Positions 22,560-32,811 of a DNA stretch of 64,000 nucleotides are shown piece by piece. Within the stretch, counting starts at the first letter, position 1; each line of letters begins with the position of its first letter. The stretch covers positions 101,088,677 to 101,152,676 of the forward strand of contig JAMXIF010001253.1 of assembly GCA_028583685.1 (NCBI GenBank), read 5' to 3'. The notes below the pieces were generated by a model, which ran no database searches, had not been told where the DNA came from, and saw nothing but the letters and a program-made list of their open reading frames with translations. This DNA comes from Petaurus breviceps papuanus. Its lineage: Eukaryota > Chordata > Mammalia > Diprotodontia > Petauridae. A program made the translations under genes and the position numbers.

Positions 22560-23720
22560 AGCTCCCCAAATGTTGTCTGTATACCCCTTCACTTGCTTTT
22601 GACCATCTCTGATCCCTTTAAATTTTTCACCTTAGAATCAGAATGTTAGAATTGTAAGGGATATCTTAGATTATAGATAATAGATAACTTCTTTGCTTCC
22701 ACTTGTGGCAGAAAGATCACCTGTCCCCTCCCCCTCACAGAGTACTTGGGGCTCCATTTTTGGGTCTAGCCCTTGAATTGTCCATTCCCATTTCTTTGGA
22801 TTTGTGGTGGGGAGGAGCAGCAGGGCAGGTGAATTTCTCCTGACTTAGCCAAAATTCCTACTTCCCTCTTCCCCAATTGATGGCAGGCACCTTTCCCCCC
22901 TTCATTTGACCTTGAAACATGACAAAGGAGGATCCAAATGTGACTCCTTAGCCCCCTGAGGATGCCATGCTGTTTGTCAGGAGCTGCCAGTGACCTCGGT
23001 CATACAGTATGCTGTAAATCACAGGACTCTTCTAACCACAATAAATAAATCTTTTCAACATGGCTATACAGAGTGTTTTGTGTATTTAAAAATGCCCTGA
23101 GAATGTCTTGCCAAAAGGTGGGGGGTGGAGGGTGGATTTTATGTATTCCACCCATCTGGTTCATCTTAATCCTTCAGGATAAGGAATCCAGACAAGCATA
23201 CAATAGTTGTAATGTAATAATTCGGCAGCCGCTTGGCTCATCACCACCACAACCCCTTGCCTTGGTTTCCCACCTAAATGGTATGCAAGCAGTTGCGAAG
23301 ACTGGGGGAAGGGAGACTGGGAAGACGGAGACAAGAAGATGGGGTCTGGCCCTCCCTCCTTTTCCAGGAGCAGCCAAGTACTAGCAACCTAAGCAGCCTC
23401 CTTATGACTCAGTCCTCTCAGTGAGGTCTGCTTCATTTGCGCAGTAATAGTTAAGCCTGCCTCTTCCAGGGTGTTTTGCTGCAGGCAGTAATCTTTTCTG
23501 TACCAGCACATTTGGATTTGGACTGTTCAAGTTAGAGGTCTTGGCTTCTGGCTGGTTCTGGCTTCACACATGGCTCCATCCACATTTCCCTCATTTGGCT
23601 GGCTTGTGGGGAATTGTCTTGGGTTCTTGACATCCCAGGTGATCTTGTAATTATCTCTCAGACAGGGATGAATTAGTGGAAAGGCTGATAGAACAGAAGA
23701 AATGCTTTTTGTGGAATTAA
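22560..23720. promoter_or_regulatory. Repeat-poor island, candidate regulatory sequence
   Basis: About 1.1 kb has little recognisable repeat sequence (a faint MIR-like scrap near 22630). It carries 'ctaaccacaa' (RUNX-like), 'atgactcagtc' (AP-1-like) and a strong acceptor-like 'cctccttttccag' ending near 23367. It lacks a long open frame with a domain. Regulatory function is inferred only from repeat absence and motifs. Confidence 0.35.
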
Positions 23721-23995
23721 TTATAGTAGCTCTCAGCCCCTAGCCCCCTCCCTCAAATCAGTGATATAGCAAGTTGGAAATGTTCAGTGGCCTCTTCCAT
23801 GCACACAGTGTCTTAACATGACCTTTGCACACACCTTGATGTTAGGCATTCTGTGCTCAGAATACAGATTAGAGAACTCACATTCCCTTCCTCCCTACCC
23901 CTGGGTCCCTGTGGTACTTCAGGAGGGATGTTATTCAATGACTGATCGAATGCAAGGATGATCTAATCTGTGAATATCTTTCCATTCTCCACTGA

Positions 23996-24220
23996 GGTAG
24001 CAAGAAAAAGTGCTGGATTTGGAATTGAGAGACCTGGGTTCCAGGCTTGGCACTGTTGTCTCCTATGTGATAGTGTATGAACCATGTGACTTTTCTGAAT
24101 CTAAGGAACCTGAAAATGGGATAAGCATTCCTAAACAGGATTGAATGAGATAATTTATGTAAAGCATCTTGGAACTAGGAGGAGCTATGTGTTATAATTA
24201 TTATTTGTTTAGTAAGAGAA
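23996..24220 (+). repeat. MIR
   Basis: 'aagtgctggatttggaattg', 'gagacctgggttccaggctt', 'gaatgagataatttatgtaa', then 'gcatcttggaa'. Confidence 0.8.
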
Positions 24221-24298
24221 ATATGACCTAGCAAGGTACTTTGCACATAATGGTTAATATGAGTGACCATTTTAGAGCTAAAGAGTCTTGGCTTAGAT

Positions 24299-24338
24299 CA
24301 GAGGTTCTTAACCTGGGGGTCCATGGACTTAAAAAAAT

Positions 24339-24380
<42 letters not shown>

Positions 24381-24528
24381 TATTTTAATATCATTGGTTT
24401 TTTTTTTTTGGTAATTCTCTATATTTTAGTTTTGTGTATTTTAAAAACATTATTCTTAGAAGCAGGGGACATGGGCTTCACCAGACTGTCAGAGGGGTCC
24501 CTAACAAAAGAAAGGTTAAGAACTCCTG
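24299..24528. mobile_element. hAT-type non-autonomous DNA transposon
   Basis: Terminal inverted repeats CAGAGGTTCTTAACCT and, on the complement of the right end, CAGGAGTTCTTAACCTTT. Flanking 8-mers 'gcttagat' and 'gtctggat' match at five positions, as expected for an old 8-bp TSD. (TA)n at 24341-24375 lies inside. No transposase frame. Confidence 0.8.
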
Positions 24529-25455
24529 GTCTGGATAATTCTTTTGTGTGGGTCTTTGAATTTTCAGAGAGTGGCTGTGGTTAGGCTTTGTACTCAGGGT
24601 AGGTTCTCATTAACCTGGGTTATATATTCTGGTCTTTAGGTAGGGGAATAGACTAGGGTGGGAATGTTCCAAGGTTCCAGCTATCCTGATGATTCAATGT
24701 AATTGTTCTTTTATGGGAAGTTGTTAACTAAAGACCAAAGCATCATAAACATATCTGTTTATATAACTCTCACTAACTTTTTCTTTTTTTTTTTCTAAAC
24801 TTAAGTAAAACCTGAAGGGTGGTAGTGGGAGGTCTAGGTTTCTTTTCTCCCTCTTTATCTCTCATTCTATGTGTCTGTATCTTTCCCCCTCCTTTTCTTT
24901 TCTCTCTCTCTCTCTCCATACACACACACACACACACACACGCATACACACATACATAATGAACATATGTATATATAATTTTTTTGGTAGGATGGTAGTT
25001 CTCAAGGCAATAAATTGTGAAATGCTGTCAAAGTGACTTTGAGGAAATAGCCTTGACCTGATTCTTTCCTGGTATCACTTTCTATGCTCACGGTGGTCAG
25101 CTAGACCAATATCATGGTGAAGAACATTACTTTGGAGAGGTGATTGGCATTTCAGCTGTCAGATGCACTGTGTGAGGTCAGAAGGACCGTGGGTTGCATT
25201 CCCACAGAGTTTCCTGCTGCTGACCCTCAGCTTTATGTTTTTGCTGGCAATTAAACAATCTCAGAGAGAGAACCACCACCCCAGATGATGGAAGGAGTAA
25301 GCCACAAGGCCTGTATGTGCAGAGGAATAGCTAGAGAGAGAGAAGATCTGAAAGTCAGGACGAGTGCAGTGAGCTAATACTGTTTGTAGAGGCCAAAGGC
25401 CTGCCTATCCAACTCCTTCAGTGAAGCCCATGGTGACTGGATTTCTTCGATTGAA
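24529..25455. other. No gene; unique DNA with CT and CA microsatellites
   Basis: (CT)n at about 24898-24916 and (CA)n at about 24919-24950. The remainder shows no family or domain I recognise. Confidence 0.55.
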
Positions 25456-25459
25456 TTCA

Positions 25460-25583
25460 AAGAGTTGTCTTAAGATTTATAAAGCATTTTGCATGCATTA
25501 TCTCATTCAAAGCACACAACAACCATGTGATTGGTTCTATAGGTATGATTATCTCTATCTTCCAGATGATGAAACTGAGGTTG
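25460..25583 (-). repeat. MIR
   Basis: 'aagcattttgcatgcattat' and 'ccagatgatgaaactgagg' are complement MIR. Confidence 0.7.
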
Positions 25584-26070
25584 TGGTTTAATAATAAAAA
25601 TAAGTAACAATTATATACTTTCCTAAGGTTTGTAAGGTACTTTACAAATATTATCTGGTTTGATCTCATAACAATACCATGAGGTTAATACTATCATTAT
25701 TTGGACAGCTAGGTGGTGTTGAATCTCTATAGTGCCAAGTCTGGAGTCAGGTAGGTTCATCTTCCCGAGTTCAAGTCTGGCCTCAGACACTTACTAGCTG
25801 TGTGACCCTAGGCAAGTCACTTAACCCTGTTTGCCTCAGTTCCTTACCTATAAAATGAACTGGAGAAGGAAATGGTAAATGGGGTCATGAAGAGTTAGAC
25901 ATGACTGAACAAGACAAGAATTATTATTATACTCATTTTACAGATAAGAAAACTGACACAGACAAAGGTTAAGTGTCTTGCCCAGGTCAGTAACTGTCTA
26001 AGCCACTCAGGTCTTCCTGACTCCAGGTCTAACACCCTCCCTGCTTAGCACCACCTAGCTGCCAATGACA
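25584..26070 (-). repeat. MIR split by an RTE-tailed SINE
   Basis: Left part 25584-25703 ('ggtactttacaaatattatc'); right part 25921-26070 ('cattttacagataagaaaac' to 'agcaccacctagctgcc'). The insertion point is in the 'attatt' run. Confidence 0.75.
25704..25920 (+). repeat. CORE-SINE with RTE/BovB-type tail
   Basis: 'gacagctaggtggtgttgaa' head, 'gtctggcctcagacacttac' core, 'aactggagaaggaaatgg' and the tail 'tagacatgactgaacaagac'. This is a second, RTE-mobilised marsupial SINE type. Confidence 0.9.
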
Positions 26071-26178
26071 TTTGCTGGTGGTCACAAAATTAGTAAATGT
26101 CAGTGGGAGAGCAGTAACTAGCACTTTTGGCTTCTGGGGCAAGTAGCATAAGAGGTAAAAGCTAATTAATTTTTTAAA

Positions 26179-26292
26179 GTCAGATTCTGTTTTGGGGACT
26201 AGGAATTCCAAGGTGCTAACCTGCAAAGGGAGACTATGGAGTTAGTTTCTTGCAATGTGTCTTGAAAAAATAAACGTTTGAAGAGGGAAAAA
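26179..26292 (+). repeat. Left arm of a 115-bp inverted-repeat pair
   Basis: 'gtcagattctgttttgggga' through 'gaagagggaaaaat'. Its complement matches 27066-27180 at roughly 90 percent by eye. Family unknown. Confidence 0.85.
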
Positions 26293-26880
26293 TCCCATAT
26301 GTGAGATGTATATTACAGCTATTAATTTATTCCCTTCATGATTGTCAGCTTTTTGTAACATGCATATGATGAAGTTGACTAATTTTTAAAAAAAGTCTTT
26401 AGCTTTCTAATTAATACATAGCTTCCTACAATGTATTTTCATTAACATTCCCTTGAAATGCATTTATATTTCAGGGAGTACTATTGTTATTTCTAAACTG
26501 TATATGTATTAACTCTCTCTCCTGTGGGTGGAGACTCTGGGACATTGGGAGGCTACTGGTAGAGAGCAGAGTTAGACTGGTCCAGGGACGAGTTTACCTG
26601 GGGGTGCAGCCACTGAGGGAGAAACTCAAAGCTGGTTGCTTCCTATTTTAATTAATTATTCTCACAGACCAGGTGTTAAAATCAGTTATTTCTATGTTTC
26701 CAAAATAGCACAAGTGCTTCCAACACCCTCTAAATATTAGTACCCTGGGATGAAATCCCAGTCACTCTGTCCTAGTTACAGGTTTGCTCAGAAACAGAAC
26801 TTACACTCATGTCTTTCCTTATTCCAAATTTAGTGCTCTTTCTACTGTACCACAATCCTATCTCTTAGACTCAATTCAAT
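26293..26880. other. No recognisable gene (spacer of the inverted-repeat pair)
   Basis: AT-rich unclassified sequence with one GC-richer stretch near 26515-26640. No coding domain. Confidence 0.5.
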
Positions 26881-27430
26881 TCAGAGCTTTTATAGGATGT
26901 AGAACTAAAAGGGACTTTGAGGTTATCTAGTTTAAATCCCTCTTTCATTGATGAAGAAATTGAGGAAAGAAGAAAGGAAATAAGCATTTATTGAGTGTTT
27001 GCTATGTAGACAGGTCCTGGGCTAAGTACTTTACAAATATCATTTCATCTGGCCCTCATTTATAATTTTTTCCCTCTTCAAAAGTTTATGTTTTCAAGAC
27101 ACATTACAAGAAATTAACTCCATAGTCTCCCTCTGCAGGATGGCACCTGGAAATTTCTAGCCCCCCAAACTGAATCTGACATGTCTGTCTGTATGTGTGT
27201 ACATGTATGTATATAATATACATATATACACACATGTGCACACACATATATGTATATTATGTATGTCTATAATACAATCCTGGGAAGTAGGTGCATTTTA
27301 GAGTTGAGGAAACTGAGACAGAGAAATATTAAGTAGCTTACCGGGGTTACATAGCTAGTAAGTATCTGAGATTGGACTTGAACTTAAGTCCTCTGGATTC
27401 CAGTGCTCTATCCCCTATGCCATTTAGTTG
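26881..27430 (-). repeat. MIR-type elements interrupted by the inverted-repeat arm
   Basis: A MIR-related 5' piece (26881-26970, 'gaactaaaagggactttgag') is followed by a MIR, 26975-27060 ('gtactttacaaatatcattt'). The MIR resumes at about 27266 ('cctgggaagtaggtgcattt', 'gagttgaggaaactgagac') to 27425. Confidence 0.7.
27066..27180 (-). repeat. Right arm of a 115-bp inverted-repeat pair
   Basis: 'tttttccctcttcaaaagtt' through 'ccccccaaactgaatctgac'. It lies in a MIR and is followed by a TG/TA/CA microsatellite (27185-27262). Confidence 0.85.
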
Positions 27431-27474
27431 CCTAGGGCAGAAAGAAGTATGTAGCAGATCTGGAATTTGAACAC

Positions 27475-27620
27475 TGGCAAGTAAGTCACTTAACCCTGTT
27501 TGCCTCAGTTTCCTCATCTGTAAAATGACATGGAGAAGGAAATGACAAGCGGCTCTGCCAAGAAAACCCCAAATGGGGTCACAGAGAGTAAGATATGACT
27601 GAAACAAATGAATTAATAAA
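27475..27620 (+). repeat. RTE-tailed CORE-SINE, 5'-truncated
   Basis: 'aagtcacttaaccctgtttg', 'gtaaaatgacatggagaagg', 'gaaaaccccaaatggggtca', 'gatatgactgaaacaaatg'. Confidence 0.88.
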
Positions 27621-27699
27621 AAAATAAGCCCACCTGTCACCATATCTACTGTGCTTATCAGTATGTTGAATTCTGTTCACTTTATTTCACTTCAATACA

Positions 27700-27830
27700 A
27701 TTCCACCTAACAAACATATACTAGGCTCCTACTGTGTGTAAGCAACATCGGATTAGGGTCTGAAAGAGGTACAAATATTAGATAAGAGGGGGTGCCTGTC
27801 CTCATGGTGCTTACAGTCTAGTAGTGGAGC
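27700..27830 (-). repeat. L2 3' tail
   Basis: 'actaggctcctactgtgtgt' and 'tcctcatggtgcttacagtc' match complement L2. Confidence 0.7.
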
Positions 27831-27864
27831 CTATTTTTCTCATATCTGAGCACTTACAGACTAC

Positions 27865-27993
27865 CTGGGGTGGAGAATCTGCAGCCTCAAGGTCATGTGT
27901 GGCCCTCTTGTTCTGTGGAGTTTGGATTCAGGGGCCATACTTGTGGACCTAGAGAGCCACATGTGGCCTTGAGGTGCCAGTTTCCCATCCCTG
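27865..27993. mobile_element. Foldback hAT-like MITE
   Basis: The 129-bp element is a near-palindrome. Left half CTGGGGTGGAGAATCTGCAG with 'cctcaaggtcatgtgtggcc'; the complement of the right half begins CAGGGATGGGAAACTGG and continues 'cacctcaaggccacatgtgg'. No coding capacity. Confidence 0.75.
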
Positions 27994-28250
27994 GTCTACA
28001 CTATACTTAACTAAAGTAAAAGAAAAAAACAACACATCTAGTACTTATCAAACACTTCCTTTGTTCAAGGCACCATACAAGCTTGGTGGGGTTAAGCAGA
28101 AAAATATGATCAAGACAAAGTGGCTTGGAGAAAAGAGTACAGCATAAGGAGTTAAAAGACCTAGTTTCTAGTCCTGGATCCTTTACTTACCAATCATGTT
28201 ATTTAGCCTTTCTGAGCCTCAGTTTCCTTATCCATAAAATGGGAAAAATA

Positions 28251-28416
28251 GGGTCAGTTAGGTGGCGCAGTGAATAGAGCACTGGCCCTGGAGTCAGGAG
28301 GACCTGAGTTCAAATTTGACCTCAGACACTTAACACTTACTAGCTGTGTGTGCTTGGGCAGGTCACTTAACCCCAATTGCCCTGCATTCCCCCCTCCAAA
28401 AAAACAAAACAAAACA
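28251..28416 (+). repeat. Marsupial tRNA-headed CORE-SINE
   Basis: 'cagttaggtggcgcagtgaa' head, 'gagttcaaatttgacctcag', 'acttaaccccaattgccctg' and an A-rich tail. TSD 'aaaatgggaaaaata' lies on both sides within the MIR. Confidence 0.95.
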
Positions 28417-28485
28417 AAAATGGGAAAAATAATAGATGTCTTACCTATAGCTCACAGGATTGTTGTGAGGACCAAAGAAAATCAT

Positions 28486-29957
28486 TGCAATATGAATTGA
28501 ATTTAAAGATCCCCCTGTATTGGCTTGGTTTTCAAATTGATTGTGTTAAAACCCAGAGCTTGTGAATCCCACTTGTGGGATGGACTTGTTGACGTGAAAA
28601 GAGAGGGCTGAACTGGGAGGAGCTGGTAATATAGATTTGGAGGGACACAAGAGAGAGGCACAAGAACTTTTTGGAAGCAGCACCTTGGAGGAAGAGAGAG
28701 ACTGAGAGGATAGCTGAGGGCCACTTTGAATTGCCCAGGACTTTTGAGAGCTGCCACCCAGAGCTGCCAAGGACTGAAGAGACATAGCTGTTATGCTGGT
28801 ACTTTGTCTGTCTGTTTTGATGTTGTTTTGCCAGATCTGTACACTGGTGAAAGGCAGTGCTGTTGTTGCAGGGGTCTGGGAACCTTTCTGTTGGTTCAGA
28901 AGCCCTGAAGAAGGATTTTCTTGTTGTACCATGTTTCCCCGATAATAAGACCTATCCTGAAAATAAGCCCTCCCCTTACTGTGTAAGATTCCTCTAAAAT
29001 AAGCCCTCCCCCGAAAATAAGCCCTATTGAGATTGCTACTGTAGTGAAGGTGATCCCCTGCGCTACACGCTACATTACAGTACCCTCTGTATGCACCGTT
29101 CCCCCCCCCATGGGTGAAACGCATGCCATGCGTTTGAGCTGCATCCAATCAGAGCTGTAGCAGTGAGCGCGTCATCCTGTTCTTCCCCAGCGATTTGCTT
29201 ATTGAATAAAGGTACATTTTTTTGTTCACATTTACCTGTTTATTAAAATTGCTGTCAATGTTCATTAAAATAAGCCTTCCCCTGAAAATAAGCCCTCTGG
29301 TGTTTTTCTGTCCAAAAAAAATAATAAGACAGTGTCTTATTATCGGGGAAACACGGGATGTTTACAGAAATCCTGGAAGAGGGTTTTGCTAATGTTTTCA
29401 GGGGCCCTAGGACTGTTCTGCAGACAGAGAATGAATTAATAAAGAGACTGGCAATGTATCTTGTGGCCTTGCTAAACTTTGTCTCCCCAGGAACAAAGAT
29501 TGCTGGGAACTTGCCTCATGTAAGATGAAGAAAAGACCTCCATTTGGGTATTAAATGCTGTGCTTAAGCTTGTTGTAACTCTGGGGTAGATTCAATTGTG
29601 ATCCAAGGGTGGGGAACTTTTTACCTTTTTGTGCTCTGTGATTGAACAAATGAATGTACTTTACTTATGATTGGAAACTAATCTCCATTTGAGAACAGGG
29701 GCTTTGTGATGGACTAAATGAATGTACAGCCTAGGGGTGGAGTAGTATTTAGAAGAGGGACTTTGTGATTGATTAAATGAATGTAATGTTCAGGGGTGGG
29801 GTAGTACTTGACTAAATGACGCTTGGTAAATGCTGTATTTTGAATTATGCTATATGTTGATTCTCTCTGTTCTTAATTTGTCATCGAATAAAATGGAGAG
29901 CACCTATGCTGGTATTTTGAATGTTGGGAAGTTGCCTTTGCTTGGCATTACATTACA
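28486..29957 (+). repeat. Solo LTR (fossil), family B, carrying a MITE
   Basis: It starts TGCAATATGAATTG and ends CATTACATTACA, bracketed by TSD 'atcat' (28481-28485, 29958-29962). AATAAA lies about 70 bp before the end. It is clearly homologous to 15191-16338 but has only one copy of the 70-bp upstream repeat, and a 428-bp MITE sits inside. No internal retroviral region adjoins it. Confidence 0.92.
28929..29356. mobile_element. TA-target MITE (Tc1/mariner-like) inside the LTR
   Basis: A 23-bp inverted repeat starts CCATGTTTCCCCGATAATAA on the left and CCGTGTTTCCCCGATAATAA on the complement of the right end. The left flank is TA and the right GA, consistent with a mutated TA duplication; the uninterrupted LTR at 15 kb reads 'gttgtatgttt' here. 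Internal motifs 'aaaataagccct' recur near both ends. No transposase. Confidence 0.9.
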
Positions 29958-30271
29958 ATCATAAATGTGAAAGCACTTAGTAAAATGATTTTTTAAAAAT
30001 CATCAGAAAGTTAGTGATTGAATATTACAACATGGGCTCTGCCCTCAAGGATCTTAGAACCTAGTTGGTGTAACAAGACAGGACCATTTCATGAGTTTTC
30101 CACCTTCATGCTTTTGCTCAAGGTTTTCTTCCCTCATGTACTGCCCATGTCTACCTGTTGAAATTGATTCATTTTTTCAGGTCCCCACAAATGCCACCTG
30201 CTCCATGAAATCTCCTTTGGTTGCCCCAGATGGATTCATTCCTCTGTGATAGCACTTTTTGTACCTCTTTT

Positions 30272-30429
30272 TTTCTTTTTTGGAGGGAGGAAGGCAGGGT
30301 AACTGGGGTTAAGTGACTTGCTCAAGGTCACACAGCTAGTAAATGTTAAGTGTCTGAGGCCAGATTTGAACCCAGGTCCTCCTGATTCCAGGGCTGGCAC
30401 TTTACTCACTGTGCCACCTAGCTGCCCCT
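30272..30429 (-). repeat. Marsupial CORE-SINE
   Basis: 'taactggggttaagtgactt' to 'tgtgccacctagctgcccc'. Imperfect TSD 'tacctctttt' / 'tacctatttt'. Confidence 0.92.
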
Positions 30430-30524
30430 ATACCTATTTTATACACTTATCAAATTTTAGTTATTTGAGTCTATGTTTTTATCTCTCCTACTAGAATGTA
30501 AGCTTGTTGAGGGTAGTGGTATAA

Positions 30525-30735
30525 TAGAATAATTTGGAGCTAAGAGAGACCTGCATTCAAGTCTTAGCTCTGAAACTTATTAGCTCTGTGACCATGGGCA
30601 AATTACTTAACCTCTCTGATGAGACTCAGTTTCTTCCTCTGTAAAATGGGCATGATAATAATATTGCAGTCCCCACTTCATTACATTGTTGGGAGGAACA
30701 AAGACGGTAATTTATTTAAGTGCTAGATTCATGTC
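30525..30735 (+). repeat. MIR within L2
   Basis: 'agacctgcattcaagtctta', 'tgtgaccatgggcaaattac', 'ttcctctgtaaaatgggcat'. Confidence 0.8.
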
Positions 30736-30815
30736 ATCTATTATTTCTCTTTCATCTCCAAGAGCCACTGCTTTGCATATAGTAGGCTTATAATAAAGAC
30801 AAAATGGTGGTTGAA

Positions 30816-31199
30816 TTTAAGACATTTTACTGTCTTGATCTATCTTATCCTTTTAGCTCTACCTCCTACTGCTTCCCTTCCTGAATATTCACCTTTAGCC
30901 AAACTGGTTTATTCACTGTCCTCCAAATACATTTCCTACTTTCTTATTTGATTCACCATATTTTCTCCCAAGATTTTCTCTTCCAAGGAGAATTGTTTTT
31001 GGTTTGGCAAAGACAAATCAAAAATGGTTTAAGGGCCCGGATTCCCAAGATATGTGAAGAGAGGATAAGAGCACGTATCTGCCCTCAATAAGCACAAATC
31101 AGCCAGACTGAATGAATTTCTTCCCAGCATACTGAGAAAACTCACACATGTAATTGTTAAGCCATAGCTAGTGATCCTTGAAAAACTGAGGAAAACATA
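30816..31199. other. No recognisable gene
   Basis: Unclassified DNA with no motif I can support. Confidence 0.5.
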
Positions 31200-31745
31200 A
31201 GAGGTGCTTCAGGCCTGGAGATAGGTAATAGGAGGATGAGGACTGAGAAGAGGCCATTGAATTCAGCAATTAGGAGGTCATCAGCCACTTTAGAGAGAGA
31301 ACAGTTTCAGGAGAGTAGTGGGGATGGAAGCCAGATTGAAAGGGATTGTGTGAATGGTCGATGAGAAAGGGGAGGCAGCAAATGTAGATGTTTCTTTCAA
31401 GAAGTTTGGCAGTGGGGGCAGCTAGGTGGCGCAGTGAGTAAAACGCTGCCCCCGGAGTCAGGAGGGCCCAAGTTCAGTTCTGGCCTCAGACACTTAACAC
31501 CCACCCACCCACACACACACACACACAAAACTAGCCATGTAACCTTGGGCAAGTTACTTAACCCCAATTGCCCTACCAAAAAAAAGCAAAAAAAAAAAAA
31601 AAAGTTTGGCAGTGAAAGGGAGAAGAGAGATTAATAGAACAGGAATGATTAAGGGACATTTTTTAAGGGATAGGAAAACCTGGTCATGGAAGGGTATTTA
31701 GAGCGGAAACTGAAAAAACATTAGGGTTTTTTGAACAGGAGAATG
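31200..31745 (-). repeat. L2 LINE ORF2 fragment split by a SINE
   Basis: 'actgagaagaggccattgaa', 'cagcaattaggaggtcatca', 'tttcaagaagtttggcagtg' and 'gaagagagattaatag' are complement L2 reverse-transcriptase region, the same part as about 62630-63400. Confidence 0.8.
31414..31599 (+). repeat. Marsupial CORE-SINE with internal CA array
   Basis: 'ggcagctaggtggcgcagtg' head with TSD 'aagtttggcagtg' on both sides. (CCCA)/(CA)n at 31501-31527 replaces part of the 'acacttaacact' core. Long A tail. Confidence 0.95.
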
Positions 31746-31779
31746 ACACATATGCTGCGCGCATTGCTCTTTATTTCAT

Positions 31780-31935
31780 GTGTAAGATTCTAACTTCCTC
31801 GATTCGATAGAAGTTCCTTGAAGGCCGAGACCACATTTTGTTTCCCTTGTATCTCCCCTCCCCCACTCCCCTTAGTGCCTACCATCCTTCAGGCCCCACA
31901 GAGGTGCTGAATACTTGTTTGTTTATGAATTTTCC
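31780..31935 (+). repeat. L2 3' tail
   Basis: 'gaagttccttgaaggccgag', 'cccttgtatctcccctcccc', 'gaggtgctgaatacttgttt'. Confidence 0.65.
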
Positions 31936-32811
31936 AGTGAGGAGAACATCATCTCACACTTAAATGAAAGAAGGTGGTAATGCTGAGGAAAGGTAACTGG
32001 TGATATGCCAGCCTTCATAGCTCCATATCCTCGTTAAGAGTAGAAATAATGAAAGTGTCAGTCATGGGGTGGCAGGGAAGGGAAGGGGGAAGCAGAGGAC
32101 CACAGTTGGGGCCATGTATCAGAAGTGAGTTCTGTAGGTTCTCTCTGAACCTGGGTCAGGGGAACCAGAACGGGTATTAAGCTAGGTGCATTGTACCTTA
32201 AAGCCCAGTCAAACAAGCCCATCTTTTGAGAAGTAAAGGATGTAGTGTGTGGGATAGTGAGGGAGCAAATGATTAACTAGGGCTCTATTTGGCAGGTGAG
32301 GTCTGGGTTTTCTTTATCCTTCCCCCTCACTCTTTGTTTACATGATTTTGGCTAAGGCTGTGTAAGAGGCAGGCAGTGACTTGGGGGTATGGCTGCATCC
32401 CTCTTGAGTGTGTCTGTATGGGGTCTAATCTCAGCCCTGTGATGCTTTGGACCAGCACACGGAGTGTGTCAGAGGAGATCCCAGGGATGATGATGTGATG
32501 TCCTATAGAATCAACCTGAAGCATAATCTTCCATCTTCCCCACTGGAGCCCCATTTCTCATCACCAGGATAGGTTGCCTAGAGGAGGATACCCTTTGGGA
32601 TAGCAGGTTATACCACAAGCAAACAACTTCCTACTCCTCCCATCTTTCCACTCCTTTCCAAGAGCGGGGACTATGGTTGGGGCTTCCCACCTGAGATGGA
32701 ATTTTAATTCGTGATTATTCTTTTCCCTGTGTCCCCATTCATTTGTAGTTGCTTTGGAGACTTAGAGAAAGTCTCCCAGAAGAGGAAGATCAGCCAGTGA
32801 TGCTGAAAACA
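31936..32811. other. Repeat-poor stretch, no recognised gene
   Basis: I see no clear repeat. A 75-codon minus frame at 32327-32554 is not low-complexity but has no recognisable domain and no convincing splice boundaries. Confidence 0.45.

Larger units (their letters stand above)
28125..29990 (+). repeat. MIR host carrying a SINE and a solo LTR
   Basis: MIR pieces at 28125-28250 ('agcctcagtttccttatcca'), 28432-28485 ('cacaggattgttgtgaggac') and 29958-29990 ('gtgaaagcacttagtaaaat') follow normal MIR order once the insertions are taken out. Confidence 0.8.
30100..30815 (+). repeat. L2 LINE 3' end with SINE and MIR insertions
   Basis: 'tgccacctgctccatgaaat' (30190s), 'ctactagaatgtaagcttgt' (30490s) and the tail 'gcatatagtaggcttataat' (30775) are successive L2 blocks. 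A SINE sits at 30272-30429 and a MIR at 30525-30735. Confidence 0.75.

Noticed and set aside
23354-23460. Possible exon after the acceptor-like tract near 23367
   Set aside because: No consensus donor follows within a reasonable distance and the frames contain early stops.
28546-29148. 200-codon minus open frame
   Set aside because: It runs from LTR sequence into the inserted MITE, so it is a mosaic of two elements, not a gene.
32327-32554. 75-codon minus open frame that looks protein-like
   Set aside because: No family recognised and no convincing splice sites at either end; length is compatible with chance.
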